A DNA stretch of 64,000 nucleotides from Desulfobacter sp. (GTDB lineage Bacteria; Desulfobacterota; Desulfobacteria; Desulfobacterales; Desulfobacteraceae): contig CP054838.1 in assembly GCA_028768545.1 (NCBI GenBank), positions 1,109,501 to 1,173,500 on the forward strand, given 5' to 3'. Below the pieces are notes generated by a model, which worked only from the letters and a program-made list of their open reading frames with translations, did no database searches and was not told where the DNA came from. Positions within the stretch are counted from its first letter, which is position 1. The number at the start of each line of letters is the position of its first letter. Of the stretch, positions 56,126 through 64,000 are shown in pieces. Position numbers and translations under genes: made by a program.

Positions 56126-56638
56126 ATGGCAGGTTTAAACAAGGTCATGCTCATCGGCAGACTGGGAAGGGACCCTGAAATCAGGTATTCCCAGCAGGGA
56201 AATGCCGTGGTGAATTTTTCCATTGCCACAAGCGAGCAGTGGACAGACAAGAACACCGGGGATCGTCAGGAAAAAACCGAATGGCATCGAATCGTTGTCT
56301 TTGGCAAGCAGGCGGAAACCTGTGAAAAATATCTGTCCAAAGGCAGCCAGATATACATTGAAGGGCGCCTTCAGACCCGGTCCTGGGACAAAGACGGCCA
56401 GACCCATTACACCACAGAAGTGGTGGTATCAAATTTTCAGTTTCTGGGGGGACGTTCCGACAACCAGGGCGGTGGCGGATACCAGAATCAGGGCGGTGAC
56501 GGTTATCAGAACCAGAACCAGAATTTCCAGGGAAACCGGGGCGGGCAAGCCCCCAATTCAAATAATTTCCAGGGCCAGACCAATCCGGGCATGGCAGGCG
56601 GACCCGATCCCATTCCTGATGACGATATTCCATTCTAG
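56126..56638 (+). CDS. ssb: Single-stranded DNA-binding protein
   Basis: 170 aa from ATG 56126 (AGGAG upstream). OB fold: [70 protein letters not shown] Gly/Gln/Asn-rich linker follows (about residues 115-155), and the protein ends in the acidic tail DDDIPF that docks DNA repair and replication partners. Confidence 0.95.
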   Translation: MAGLNKVMLIGRLGRDPEIRYSQQGNAVVNFSIATSEQWTDKNTGDRQEKTEWHRIVVFGKQAETCEKYLSKGSQIYIEGRLQTRSWDKDGQTHYTTEVVVSNFQFLGGRSDNQGGGGYQNQGGDGYQNQNQNFQGNRGGQAPNSNNFQGQTNPGMAGGPDPIPDDDIPF

Positions 56639-56672
56639 CCCGTTTAGTTCCAAGGAAACCCCATCATCTCTG

Positions 56673-56720
56673 GGAAAGGAATCATTGCCCTGGCAATGAT
56701 TCCTTTCCTGTGGATTTTTT
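56673..56720. terminator. Bidirectional terminator between ssb and the kinase gene
   Basis: GGAAAGGAATCATTGCC (56673-56689) and GGCAATGATTCCTTTCC (56692-56708) form a 17-bp perfect stem, with TTTTTT following on the plus strand. It also encodes the last residues of the kinase gene. Confidence 0.8.
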
Positions 56721-57404
56721 AATATCAATGATTTTGCTTTTCAGATAGGGCTTGGTTTCATACCGGGTGATATTGGTCAGGTCATGGGTGAGCCGTGCCA
56801 GCTTATCCACCTCTTTTTGGATACTGGCCAGGGCCGTAGCGGTCTTTTCATCCATTCCCCTTTGATCCAATAAAATTTCACAATATCCCATGATGACCTG
56901 GATGGGCTGGCTGAATTCGTGGGCAATTCCGCCGGTGGTTTCCAGGGCGGTTGTGAGCTTTTCTTTTTCCACCCAGACCCGGTCATGGGCCTTTTTTTCA
57001 GTCAGGTCCTCAATGGACAGGAGAACCGCTGACTTTCCGCCCAGTTTTAAGGGGGTGGTGGAAAACCTTAAATCTCTTTTCCCTTTACCAATCAAGGTCT
57101 TTTGGGTTTCAACCATGAATTTGGGCCGGCCCTGGGCCAGGGTGGTTTCAATGGCATTTTTTAATTTGCAGTCAACGCAACCTCTGCTGAACCCGTATCC
57201 GTTGGCATTTTTTTTATGATTGATGCAGTCAAAAACCTCTCCGCTGGCCCGGCCCTTGAGCTGTTTTTTATTGGTGAATATTTTGGCGTTTTGGTTGGAT
57301 ATAAGAACAGACCGATCCTGATCAATGACCAGTATGGCCATGGGCAGGGCATTGATGATGGCCAACAATCCTTTTTTGGTATATTCCACTAGGGGTTTAG
57401 ACAT
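56682..57404 (-). CDS. PAS-HisKA protein lacking an ATPase domain
   Basis: 240 aa. PAS domain (LAIINALPMAILVIDQDRSVLISNQNAKIF...SRGCVDCKLKNAI) and a dimerisation/phosphoacceptor domain with the H box ETTGGIAHEFSQPIQVIMGY. It then ends shortly after LTHDLTNITRYE; no N, G1 or G2 boxes follow. It may be a phosphotransfer or scaffold protein that depends on CheA or another kinase. It overlaps the receiver gene upstream by 8 nt. Confidence 0.8.
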   Translation of the reverse strand: MSKPLVEYTKKGLLAIINALPMAILVIDQDRSVLISNQNAKIFTNKKQLKGRASGEVFDCINHKKNANGYGFSRGCVDCKLKNAIETTLAQGRPKFMVETQKTLIGKGKRDLRFSTTPLKLGGKSAVLLSIEDLTEKKAHDRVWVEKEKLTTALETTGGIAHEFSQPIQVIMGYCEILLDQRGMDEKTATALASIQKEVDKLARLTHDLTNITRYETKPYLKSKIIDIKKSTGKESLPGQ

Positions 57405-57766
57405 TTTTCCATCGATCTATTTTTTCAAATCCGGTTTGGGCCGCCTCCAGAAGGCAGGACATGCTCACCGGTTTTTTATAATAATCGTCAAACCCGGCAT
57501 CTCTGCAGTCAGACAATTTAAACAAGGAGGCATATCCGGTCAGGGCATAGAGAATGGCCATGGGCATCTCTTGTTTGATGGCCCGGCACAGATCAATCCC
57601 GTTCATCTCGGGCAGGTTCAGGTCAAGGAACATCACAAGTATTTTTTCAGTTTTAAGGATTTCAAGGGCTTGTTCGGCACTGGCTGCGGTTCTGATCGTA
57701 TACCCTTTATTTGTAAATGCCAGTTCAAACATATTTAAAATGCTTGTTTCATCATCTACAACCAGT

Positions 57767-59077
57767 CAGTGATGTCCGGTTAGGTTTTTGCTTGCTCAAT
57801 AATTTTTTGATCTTTGACAATATTGTCCCTGTTTGAACTATGAGAGCCCTGCTCCTCGCAGCCAAACAGGTCATTTAGAATGGCGGTTCGCAGCTGCCGA
57901 ACTCTTTTGATCGTGACCTTTTCATTAAACTGTTTTTGGCAATGGATTGCCAGTAACAGGTAAGTGATAAGGCCGCCAAGAATCTGAACCATAAGGCCGT
58001 ATTCACTGCGGGCAATGAGATGATATACCTTCAGATGTTCTTTCCACCATTTGAAAAAATCCTCAATGGTCCACCGGAGTTTATAAATTGTTGCTATTTG
58101 TTCCGCTGTTAAATCATGCCTGTCAGTTGCCACATAGTATTTGACGCCAGCAATTTTATAGCCAACAACCCGAACAGGCCTTTTCGTCTGGTTTTGATTC
58201 GGAGTACCAAGTTTAACCAGTGCATCATAAAAAATGTAGCTGTCGGAAGGGGTCTCGTGGTTATCAATAATTGTTCTTGTTGTCCTGGTTTTTATACGGC
58301 AGACAAAATGTTTGCCTTGCTCCTGAAGCAGGTCAAATTCTTTATGGGATTGATATCCACGATCCATAACACCTGTTTGCCCCTTGGAAACTATTTTGGG
58401 AACAAAGGTGCGTTCAGCGCCGTTGCCTTCAGTCAAAAAGATTTTGTTTGGGATTCCGTGATTAATGTCAAATCCGCAATGTACTTTGGCTTTTTTACTT
58501 CCTTTTCTGTAGTTCGCCCAGTGCATTGAAAGGACTGCATTTATGAGACTACCGTCAATGGAAACCAACTCTCCTAACTCGGCGTGTTCACCCGGATGAC
58601 ACTCAAGAGCCTGTTTATAAAGATCCTCAAAGATAAATTGCAGTTGTTCGAGTCCCCTGTGATTGATGGCTTCACAGAAACTACTACGGCTGATACCACC
58701 GTCTGGCGCAATATTTTCTTTAGCAAAAACATTCTCCTTGAGATCCTGAATTAAATGTCGGGCAGACTTGTGCTCCTGAAGATGGAAATAAACCAAAGCA
58801 TTTATCTGGTCTTCGAATGTCATTTTTAAAGGGCGGTCTCCTCGAGATTGTAATTCCGGTGCTTTTGAAAGTGACTTTATCAGAGGGCACCTGAAATTGT
58901 CAAAGTTCAGGGACCGTAGTTGTTTTTTAGGGACTGAGATGTGCGTCATTTGAGCTCCTTGAGTTAAATTTTCAAGGCGCACAAAAATTTTTACGCACAT
59001 TTGTCAACACAAAACCGACTGTTTTTTCAATGATTTTAGATGCTTTTTATATGCAATAACCTAACCGGACACTACTG
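57767..59077 (-). mobile_element. IS4-family insertion sequence, copy 2
   Basis: 1311 bp, the same ends as copy 1 (CAGTGATGTCCGGTTAGG, complement of CAGTAGTGTCCGGTTAGG). Nine-base duplication ACAACCAGT at 57758-57766 and 59078-59086. Confidence 0.95.
57780..58949 (-). CDS. IS4-family transposase, copy 2
   Basis: 389 aa from ATG 58949 with AAGGAG; differs from copy 1 at only a few residues (for example NFRCPL versus NFRCSL). DDE motifs intact: SIDGSLINAV, VMDRGYQSHKEFD, YKLRWTIEDFFKWWKEHL. Confidence 0.95.
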   Translation of the reverse strand: MTHISVPKKQLRSLNFDNFRCPLIKSLSKAPELQSRGDRPLKMTFEDQINALVYFHLQEHKSARHLIQDLKENVFAKENIAPDGGISRSSFCEAINHRGLEQLQFIFEDLYKQALECHPGEHAELGELVSIDGSLINAVLSMHWANYRKGSKKAKVHCGFDINHGIPNKIFLTEGNGAERTFVPKIVSKGQTGVMDRGYQSHKEFDLLQEQGKHFVCRIKTRTTRTIIDNHETPSDSYIFYDALVKLGTPNQNQTKRPVRVVGYKIAGVKYYVATDRHDLTAEQIATIYKLRWTIEDFFKWWKEHLKVYHLIARSEYGLMVQILGGLITYLLLAIHCQKQFNEKVTIKRVRQLRTAILNDLFGCEEQGSHSSNRDNIVKDQKIIEQAKT

Positions 59078-59130
59078 ACAACCAGTATGGTTTTTTCAGA
59101 CATGGCTTCCTCTTTATACGGTTTTGACTG

Positions 59131-61327
59131 CTATTGGGTTTCTGAGAGTTGGAATATGCCGTGGATATTTAGGATCAGCCCCACCCTGCCGTCGGCCAGA
59201 ATGGCCCCGCCGGAAAATCCCTGAATTCCTTCGAGATTCCCGCCCAGGCTTTTGATCACATATTCGTCTTTTCCTAAAAGTTCGTCAATGATCAGGGCTT
59301 TTTGCTGGTCTTTGGATTCCACAACCACGGCCAGGCCGTCCCAGATATCTTTATCGTCCTGCTCATCCGAGTACAGGGTCTTTAGTCTGACAATGGGAAT
59401 GAGGCGGTCTCTTTCCTTGATCATTTCACCTTTGCCTTCTACGGTATAGCAATTATCTTGTTCCGGTTTAAAGGCCCGCTGGATGGCCGTGGTGGGGATC
59501 ATATATTTTTCGTTGCCCACCCGGACCAGCATGCCGTCGATAATGGCCAGGGTCAGGGGGAGGCTGATGGTGAATTTGGTTCCTTTGCCCTTTTGGGATT
59601 CGGTTTTAAGGTGTCCCCGGAACCGTTCTATTCCGGATTTGACCACATCCATTCCCACGCCCCTGCCTGACACATCCGTGATTTTTTGGGCCGTTGAAAA
59701 TCCCGGCTGGAGAATGAGGTCATAGATCTGGGCATCGGTCAGCTGGTCTGACTCAGATATCAGCCCGGATTGAACTCCTTTTTTAAGGATTTTGTCCCGG
59801 TCCAGACCTTTGCCGTCGTCCTGGATTTCGATAATGATGTTGCCGCCCTTGTGATAGGCGCTCAAATGGACGGTTCCCTTGTCCGGTTTGCCTGTTTTCC
59901 GTCGCAGATCCAGGGGTTCTATGCCGTGGTCCACCGAATTTCTGATCATATGGACCATGGGCTCGTACAGGGCCTCTACCACGTTTCTGTCAATTTCGGT
60001 CTCTTCTCCGCTCATGGTCAGGTTCACGGGCTTGTTGGATTTTTTGGACAGATCTCTGACCAGGCGGATCCTTTTCATGAATGTGGCCTTGATTGAAATC
60101 ATCCGCATGGACATGGCAATGTGCTGCATATTGGAGACAATCTGTCCTAGATGGGTGACGCTCTGGACCAGTGAGGGGTCTTGGGAGACTTTTTGCTTGA
60201 GCATGGACTGGGCAATGACAAGTTCCCCTGCAAAATCCACAAGATCGTCGAGTTTTTCCGTGCTGACCTTAAGCTGGGCAGCCACTCTTTTCTGTTTTCT
60301 GTTCCATCAGCGCCTGGGCCACCTGAACAGGTTTTGCCTTGTGTTCTTCCACCAGGATTTGACCGATCCGTTTATCCGGCTTGGATTTTTTCTGGGTTTC
60401 CAGGGTCTGGTCCAGGCTTTTTTGGTCAATCACCCCTTTTTTGATCAGAATTTCACCCAAGGGTTCTTTGATCCCCTGGGTCAGCCGGAGGTGGAGGGTG
60501 GCAAGTTTGTCCCGAAGCCGGTTGATGTCAAGATCATGATCGCTGGGTTTTACCCCTTTGGCAAGTCCCTGCTTTACACGGCCCACCAGTTTTTTGAGCA
60601 TGTCCACGGATTCTAAAATTGCATCTGTGGCCAGGTCATTGATCATGAATTCTCCGCTCCGGGCGCTGTCCAGAAGATTCTCCGTGGTATGGGCCAGCTG
60701 GTTGATTTTTTTCAAAGATAAAAATCCAGCCACCCCTTTGATGGTATGGACCGGTCTGAAAATATTGTTGATGATTTCCATATCTTCAGGATCCTGTTCC
60801 AGTTCGATGAGGTTCACCTCTATTGAATCCAGGTTTTCTTCGGCCTCTGACACGAAATCCATGAGGATTTCCATATCTTCATTTGATAGGGGGTCTGGGC
60901 CTTTATCATCTTCCGGAAGATCCGTTTTTGGGGGGGATATTGCGGCCTTTGGGGATGCATCTGGTTTTGGGGCGGAACGGGTCAAAATGGCGGAGTCGAG
61001 AATATCAATGACATCCTTGGTTTCAAAGGTGAATTCCACCCCTTTTTTCATGTGGCGGAGCAGGGCATCCAGAAGGATCAGGGCATTTTCCAGGGGCCGG
61101 GTATTGGACATGGTTTCCAGGGTCATATTTTCCACAAAACAAAGGCAGGAGTTGATGACCTGGAAAAAGGTTTCGGAATTGCTCTGTTTGGCAGTGATGG
61201 ACAATTCTTCCAATATTAAAATCAGGCTGCCCAGGTCCGGGGTTTCGCCTGGGCAGAATTCGGCGATGAGTGTGGAAAAGCGGTGTAAGTTGGTTGACAG
61301 GTCTTTAAGGATCAGATTTTTATCCAC
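59131..61327 (-). pseudogene. CheA-type histidine kinase, one frameshift
   Basis: Two frames: 61327-60269 and from about 60290 to 59131. The first has an unusual N-terminal helical region, an Hpt domain (FRPVHTIKGVAGF, phospho-His194) and a LGEILIKKGVIDQKSLDQTLETQKK segment like the MshEN/GspE N-terminal fold. The second has the dimerisation region (STEKLDDLVDFAGELVIAQSML), the ATPase (MVHMIRNSVDHGIEP, DVSGRGVGMDVV, GKGTKFTISLPLTLA) and a CheW-like end. The frame shifts by one in the A-rich GAAAACAGAAAAGAG tract near 60285-60300. About 731 aa when joined. It controls a CheV/response-regulator pathway rather than a complete chemotaxis operon. Confidence 0.85.
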
Positions 61328-61422
61328 TATGTTTTCTCCAAAGGAAATCTAGGCCGGCTCCGGAATTTCAGACATCAGAAACGGCATCTGCGCAAATTTT
61401 AAGAATTCTTGATGGCAAATCG

Positions 61423-62358
61423 TTAGTCTGGACAGCATCTTTTGTCAAGCATTTTAATCAGTTCTGTGGTTTCAGGCTTGGTGACGTAATTATCTGCATT
61501 CACCTGATGACACTTGGCTTTCATCTGTTTGTTGATCAAGGATGAGAACATGACCACATAAATATCCTTGAGCCGGGCATCTGTTTTAATCTTCCGACAC
61601 AGGGTCAGCCCATCCATTTTGGGCATCTCAATGTCTGTAATCATAACAGTTTTGCGAAGTTTATCAGGCGTCGGGTCTTTAAAGTTTGCCCGGATATGGA
61701 AAAAAGCCTGTTCTCCGTTGATGAAATCATGGATATGGGGAAAGCCTGCTTTTTTCAGGCTTGAAACAACGCTTTTCCGCATCAAAGGAGAGTCTTCTGC
61801 AAAGATTCTGTCAATCTGGTCCCTGGGAATACTCTGTTTCTGGCTGATCTCCTCTTCTGATACCTCTTCTAAGATCAGGTCCGGAAAAATTGTGGCCAAA
61901 ATGTGTTCCAGGTCAAGTACCAGGATCTGGGTCTCTTCCACATGTACAGACCCTGTAAAATAAGCATTGGCTTCAAGCATGACATCCATGGGAACAAATT
62001 CTTTCCAGGAGAGGCGATAAATTCGTTTCACGCCCTGAACCTTGAAACTATTGACCGAGTTGTTGAATTCCGTGACCACGATGATTTCCCGCTCCTTCTC
62101 CTTTTGCGGGGGGATGCCCAGAATCCCGGAAAGATCCAAAAGGGGGATGGTCTGGTCTCGATATAGGTACATGCCTGCAATTCCCGGCGGAGATTCGGGC
62201 AGCATCGTAATCTTGGTTTCATCGTATTGCTGAATGGACTGGACTTTGGCCACATTCATTCCAAAGGCCTGATCCCCTACAAAAACAGTTAGCAATTCCA
62301 TTTCATTGGTGCCGGATTCCAATAAAATACCCTGGCTTGCTGTTTCTTGAATCCTCAT
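61423..62358 (-). CDS. cheV: CheV-like coupling protein (CheW plus receiver)
   Basis: 311 aa. CheW domain (ELLTVFVGDQAFGMNVAKVQSIQQYDETKITMLPESPPGIAGMYLYRDQTIPLLDLSGILG) followed by a receiver with acidic FAEDSPLMRK, phospho-Asp in VMITDIEMPKMDG and YVTKPE. It couples CheA to receptors and is phosphorylated for adaptation. No chemoreceptor is in the window. Confidence 0.92.
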   Translation of the reverse strand: MRIQETASQGILLESGTNEMELLTVFVGDQAFGMNVAKVQSIQQYDETKITMLPESPPGIAGMYLYRDQTIPLLDLSGILGIPPQKEKEREIIVVTEFNNSVNSFKVQGVKRIYRLSWKEFVPMDVMLEANAYFTGSVHVEETQILVLDLEHILATIFPDLILEEVSEEEISQKQSIPRDQIDRIFAEDSPLMRKSVVSSLKKAGFPHIHDFINGEQAFFHIRANFKDPTPDKLRKTVMITDIEMPKMDGLTLCRKIKTDARLKDIYVVMFSSLINKQMKAKCHQVNADNYVTKPETTELIKMLDKRCCPD

Positions 62359-62452
62359 TTTTTTTCCTTTGTCTGTATTGGGTCCATGTTTTTGTTATGG
62401 TCCGGCCTGGATACCCCATCTCACTTTTGGAACTGGCCTTTGCCCGATGGCC

Positions 62453-63075
62453 TTATACCTGATCCAAATCATGGGACTCACAGATATTGGACACAAAGCT
62501 GATCACGGTTGGCACCTCTTCTCGCCGGATGACAATATTGAGAATACGGCAGTTGAGCCGTTTGCCCGTTGATTGTTGAACCAGGGGAAAAGACCATTGC
62601 CCCCATCCGTTTTCAACCAGGGTCTGTTTTTCCCGGTCTGGAAAAAGTCCCATTCCGTTTTTTTTCATCAATTCTTTTTGTGTATATCCCAACGCCCTGC
62701 AAAGCGAGGGATTGACCTCAATGATTTTGCCCTGGTCCAGGCTGAACTTTGCCATGGGAAATCCAGGGAGGTCAAACAGGGTGTTCAGGGCCGTGTGGAT
62801 TTGGGACAGCTGGGCTTCGAGATTTTCTTTTTCCCGGCGTTCCCTGGAGATGGATCCGGGACGATTCTTTGGGCGAATTTTTTTTTCTGGTAAAGATAAA
62901 AGAAAAAAAGAACCAGGCTGGTCAGGGCCAGGGCCAGGGTCAGGGTCAGGGCCGGCTGGATATGGCCGGAGCCGGTTGCCGGAAATTGTGCAAAGGCCTG
63001 GGACGGATCCCATATCCCAATGATGAGACTTGCAACCAGCCAGATATTAATTTTCGTCAGGATCGGTTTTTCCAT
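62453..63075 (-). pseudogene. Membrane PAS-domain sensor protein, one-base deletion
   Basis: ATG 63075: MEKPILTKINIWLVASLIIGIW, a second membrane segment (LTLTLALALTSLVLFFFYL), then KK. A nine-base A run (62878-62886 on the plus strand, T9) lacks one base; with ten A the frame continues IRPKNRPGSISRERREKENLEAQLSQIHTALNTLF and a PAS domain (AKFSLDQGKIIEVNPSLCRALGYTQKELM). About 207 aa repaired; no kinase domain. The homopolymer makes a sequencing error or phase variation possible. Confidence 0.75.
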
Positions 63076-63253
63076 TCTATGGCCTGAATTAAATCTCAAA
63101 TTTTTTAAAAAATGCGTTTTGATTTCCGGTCCGGGAAATTCCTTGTTATCTAACGGGAAATCGTTTTTGAATTCAGCGAAACAGATGTATTAATGACGGT
63201 TAATGTACCATATGTGAGAAGGGGATGCAAAAAAAAACATGTACAAGTATCCC

Positions 63254-63886
63254 CTATTTCCATGGGTTTTTTTTCCGCCATTCCCTGGGGCTTTGATAGT
63301 GGCTTTTCTGGGACCAGATCCCTTTTTGGTTTTTCCGGGCATTTTTCTGGGCCCTTTGGTAGGGGGAAAGATTAAATCCCTTGGGCAGGGTTCCTCTGTA
63401 TACTTCTGCCAGGCCCATTTGGACCATGCCAAGATTGATGTTTTTTCCCTGGTAAAAGACTTCTGCCAGGATCCGGTTTTATCCGCCGGTACCGTATTGG
63501 CTGAGCCTTACCTTTTTATTCAGGATCAGGCGGCTCAGCATCTGGGTGGCCTCCCGGCCAAAGGGCTGACCCTTTTTGTTCCTGCCCCCTGTCTCAGGGG
63601 TGTCAATGCCTGCAAGGCGGATTTTGAACTCAAGCCCTGCCCCCCGGGCCTTGAATGTGTCGCCGTCGTAAATTTTAATCACCTTGAACTTCTCACCTTG
63701 GAAAAGGGCGGTAAGCCTCTCTTTCATGAGGGAGGATTCTCCCCTCTGGGGTGGGGTGATATTTGAAAAATGCCGGGTGCCGTTTTCATCTGTCCACGTA
63801 TAAACATCGGCATGTGAATGCGTGGGGCCTAAAGGGCTGATCATGATCAGCGCAAAGATGATAAATGGTTTTATACCCAAGGACAT
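63254..63886 (-). pseudogene. Secreted thermonuclease-like protein with in-frame TAA
   Basis: Signal peptide, then a DUF4124-like segment DVYTWTDENGTRHFSNITPP, then a staphylococcal-nuclease fold (VIKIYDGDTFKARGAGLEFKIRLAGIDTPETG). After QYGTGG a TAA (63479-63481, codon 136) interrupts; the same frame continues NRILAEVFYQGKNINLGMVQMGLAEVYRG, which is the conserved C-terminal part, to TAG 63254-63256. The stop replaces a residue that is usually Tyr, one substitution away. Total 210 codons. A nonsense-inactivated nuclease rather than two genes. Confidence 0.8.
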
Positions 63887-64000
63887 AATGCCTCCTGACC
63901 CGTGGAAATGATAGATAGACTATAAAAGAAAATCCGGATTAAGGCAACCTGGAAGGAGCGGCGTTTTATTGGGGTGTTGTCTTGAAAATCACCACAGCCC

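Larger units (their letters stand above)
57397..59103 (-). pseudogene. Single-domain response regulator split by IS4
   Basis: Start ATG 59103, MSEKTILVV, then IS4, then DDETSILNMFELAFTNKGY onward. Removing the IS and one copy of ACAACCAGT gives 131 aa in frame with the acidic pair DD, phospho-Asp in VMFLDLNLPEMNG, TG and KK. A simple receiver module, probably fed by the adjacent CheA. Interruption near the start means no product unless the second part is started internally (MFELAF at 57732). Confidence 0.85.

Noticed and set aside
56450-56590. Tandem repeat suggestive of a minisatellite or CRISPR-like array
   Set aside because: It is the Gly/Gln/Asn-rich linker of SSB, without regular spacers.
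60269-60300. Programmed ribosomal frameshift in cheA
   Set aside because: The A-rich tract is suggestive, but no clear slippery heptamer plus downstream stem is visible, and other genes nearby have the same kind of homopolymer break.
1-64000. Global reassignment of TAG to a sense codon
   Set aside because: About fourteen otherwise normal genes (for example znuA, znuB, zur, aor, ssb) end at TAG where the homology ends, so TAG is still a regular stop; only context-dependent readthrough is considered.

Overview
The window looks like chromosome from a marine sulfate-reducing deltaproteobacterium of the Desulfobacterales type. The signature genes are dsrP, a reductive dehalogenase, a tungsten aldehyde oxidoreductase, a siroheme-decarboxylase-like Lrp protein, two sigma-54 activators and a Liv transporter. 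It carries seven insertion sequences from four families (IS256 x3, ISL3 x2, IS4 x2 nearly identical, IS3 x1 counted with its nest), many interrupted or frameshifted genes, and in-frame TAG codons inside proteins whose homology continues past them. IS load plus amber readthrough recalls the pyrrolysine-using Delta symbiont of the gutless worm Olavius algarvensis; that assignment is inference and nothing here names the host. TAG is also the ordinary terminal stop of about fourteen genes here, so it is not globally reassigned.

Layout. 0-5 kb: the end of a large NAD-glutamate-dehydrogenase-like gene (in-frame TAG), then two related secreted proteins, the second carrying a caspase/legumain-like peptidase domain with TAG codons, one of them between the catalytic His and Cys. 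5-7 kb: an IS256 joining two unrelated gene 5' halves. 7-13 kb: a 1064-aa MalT/BTAD-type regulator, an orphan dsrP and a secreted Ntn-hydrolase-like protein. 13.2-17.4 kb: a three-level nest, ISL3 inside IS3 inside IS256. 17.4-30.7 kb: a segment bounded by oppositely oriented IS256 copies. It holds the 5' half of livK with its sigma-54 promoter and activator, a periplasmic binding protein, znuABC-zur, trmO, and a sigma-54 activator divergent from a reductive dehalogenase operon (TPR protein, rdhA, rdhB, rdhC 5' part). 30.7-41.6 kb: the third IS256, the 3' half of livK, livHM, livG (split by ISL3 which itself holds an IS4), livF, an iron alcohol dehydrogenase (frameshift) and an aldehyde:ferredoxin oxidoreductase.

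The 8-bp target duplications of the second and third IS256 copies are swapped: one arm of the livK duplication and one arm of the rdhC duplication flank each copy. Inverting 17430-30683 restores both genes in frame. An IS256 therefore entered livK and another entered rdhC, and the 13.25-kb segment between them is inverted (by recombination, or by a misassembly through the repeats). In the restored order, a sigma-54 activator precedes livKHMGF-adh-aor (import and stepwise oxidation of an alcohol or aldehyde), and the rdh operon ends with a small membrane protein.

41.8-64 kb is housekeeping and signalling: a proline-racemase-superfamily enzyme, DUF1178, a B12-radical SAM protein with an AhbB-like partner, mtnA, a DUF2959 lipoprotein, DUF169, a methyltransferase, trpBA with a GntR regulator, a broken lipoprotein, an ornithine-aminotransferase-like gene (frameshift plus in-frame TGA) under a TrmB-type regulator with a perfect palindromic operator, ssb, and a CheV/CheA/response-regulator/kinase cluster cut by a second IS4. 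Seven reading-frame breaks, several in homopolymers, mean that either real gene decay or uncorrected indels affect this part. No tRNA, rRNA, CRISPR array or replication origin was seen.
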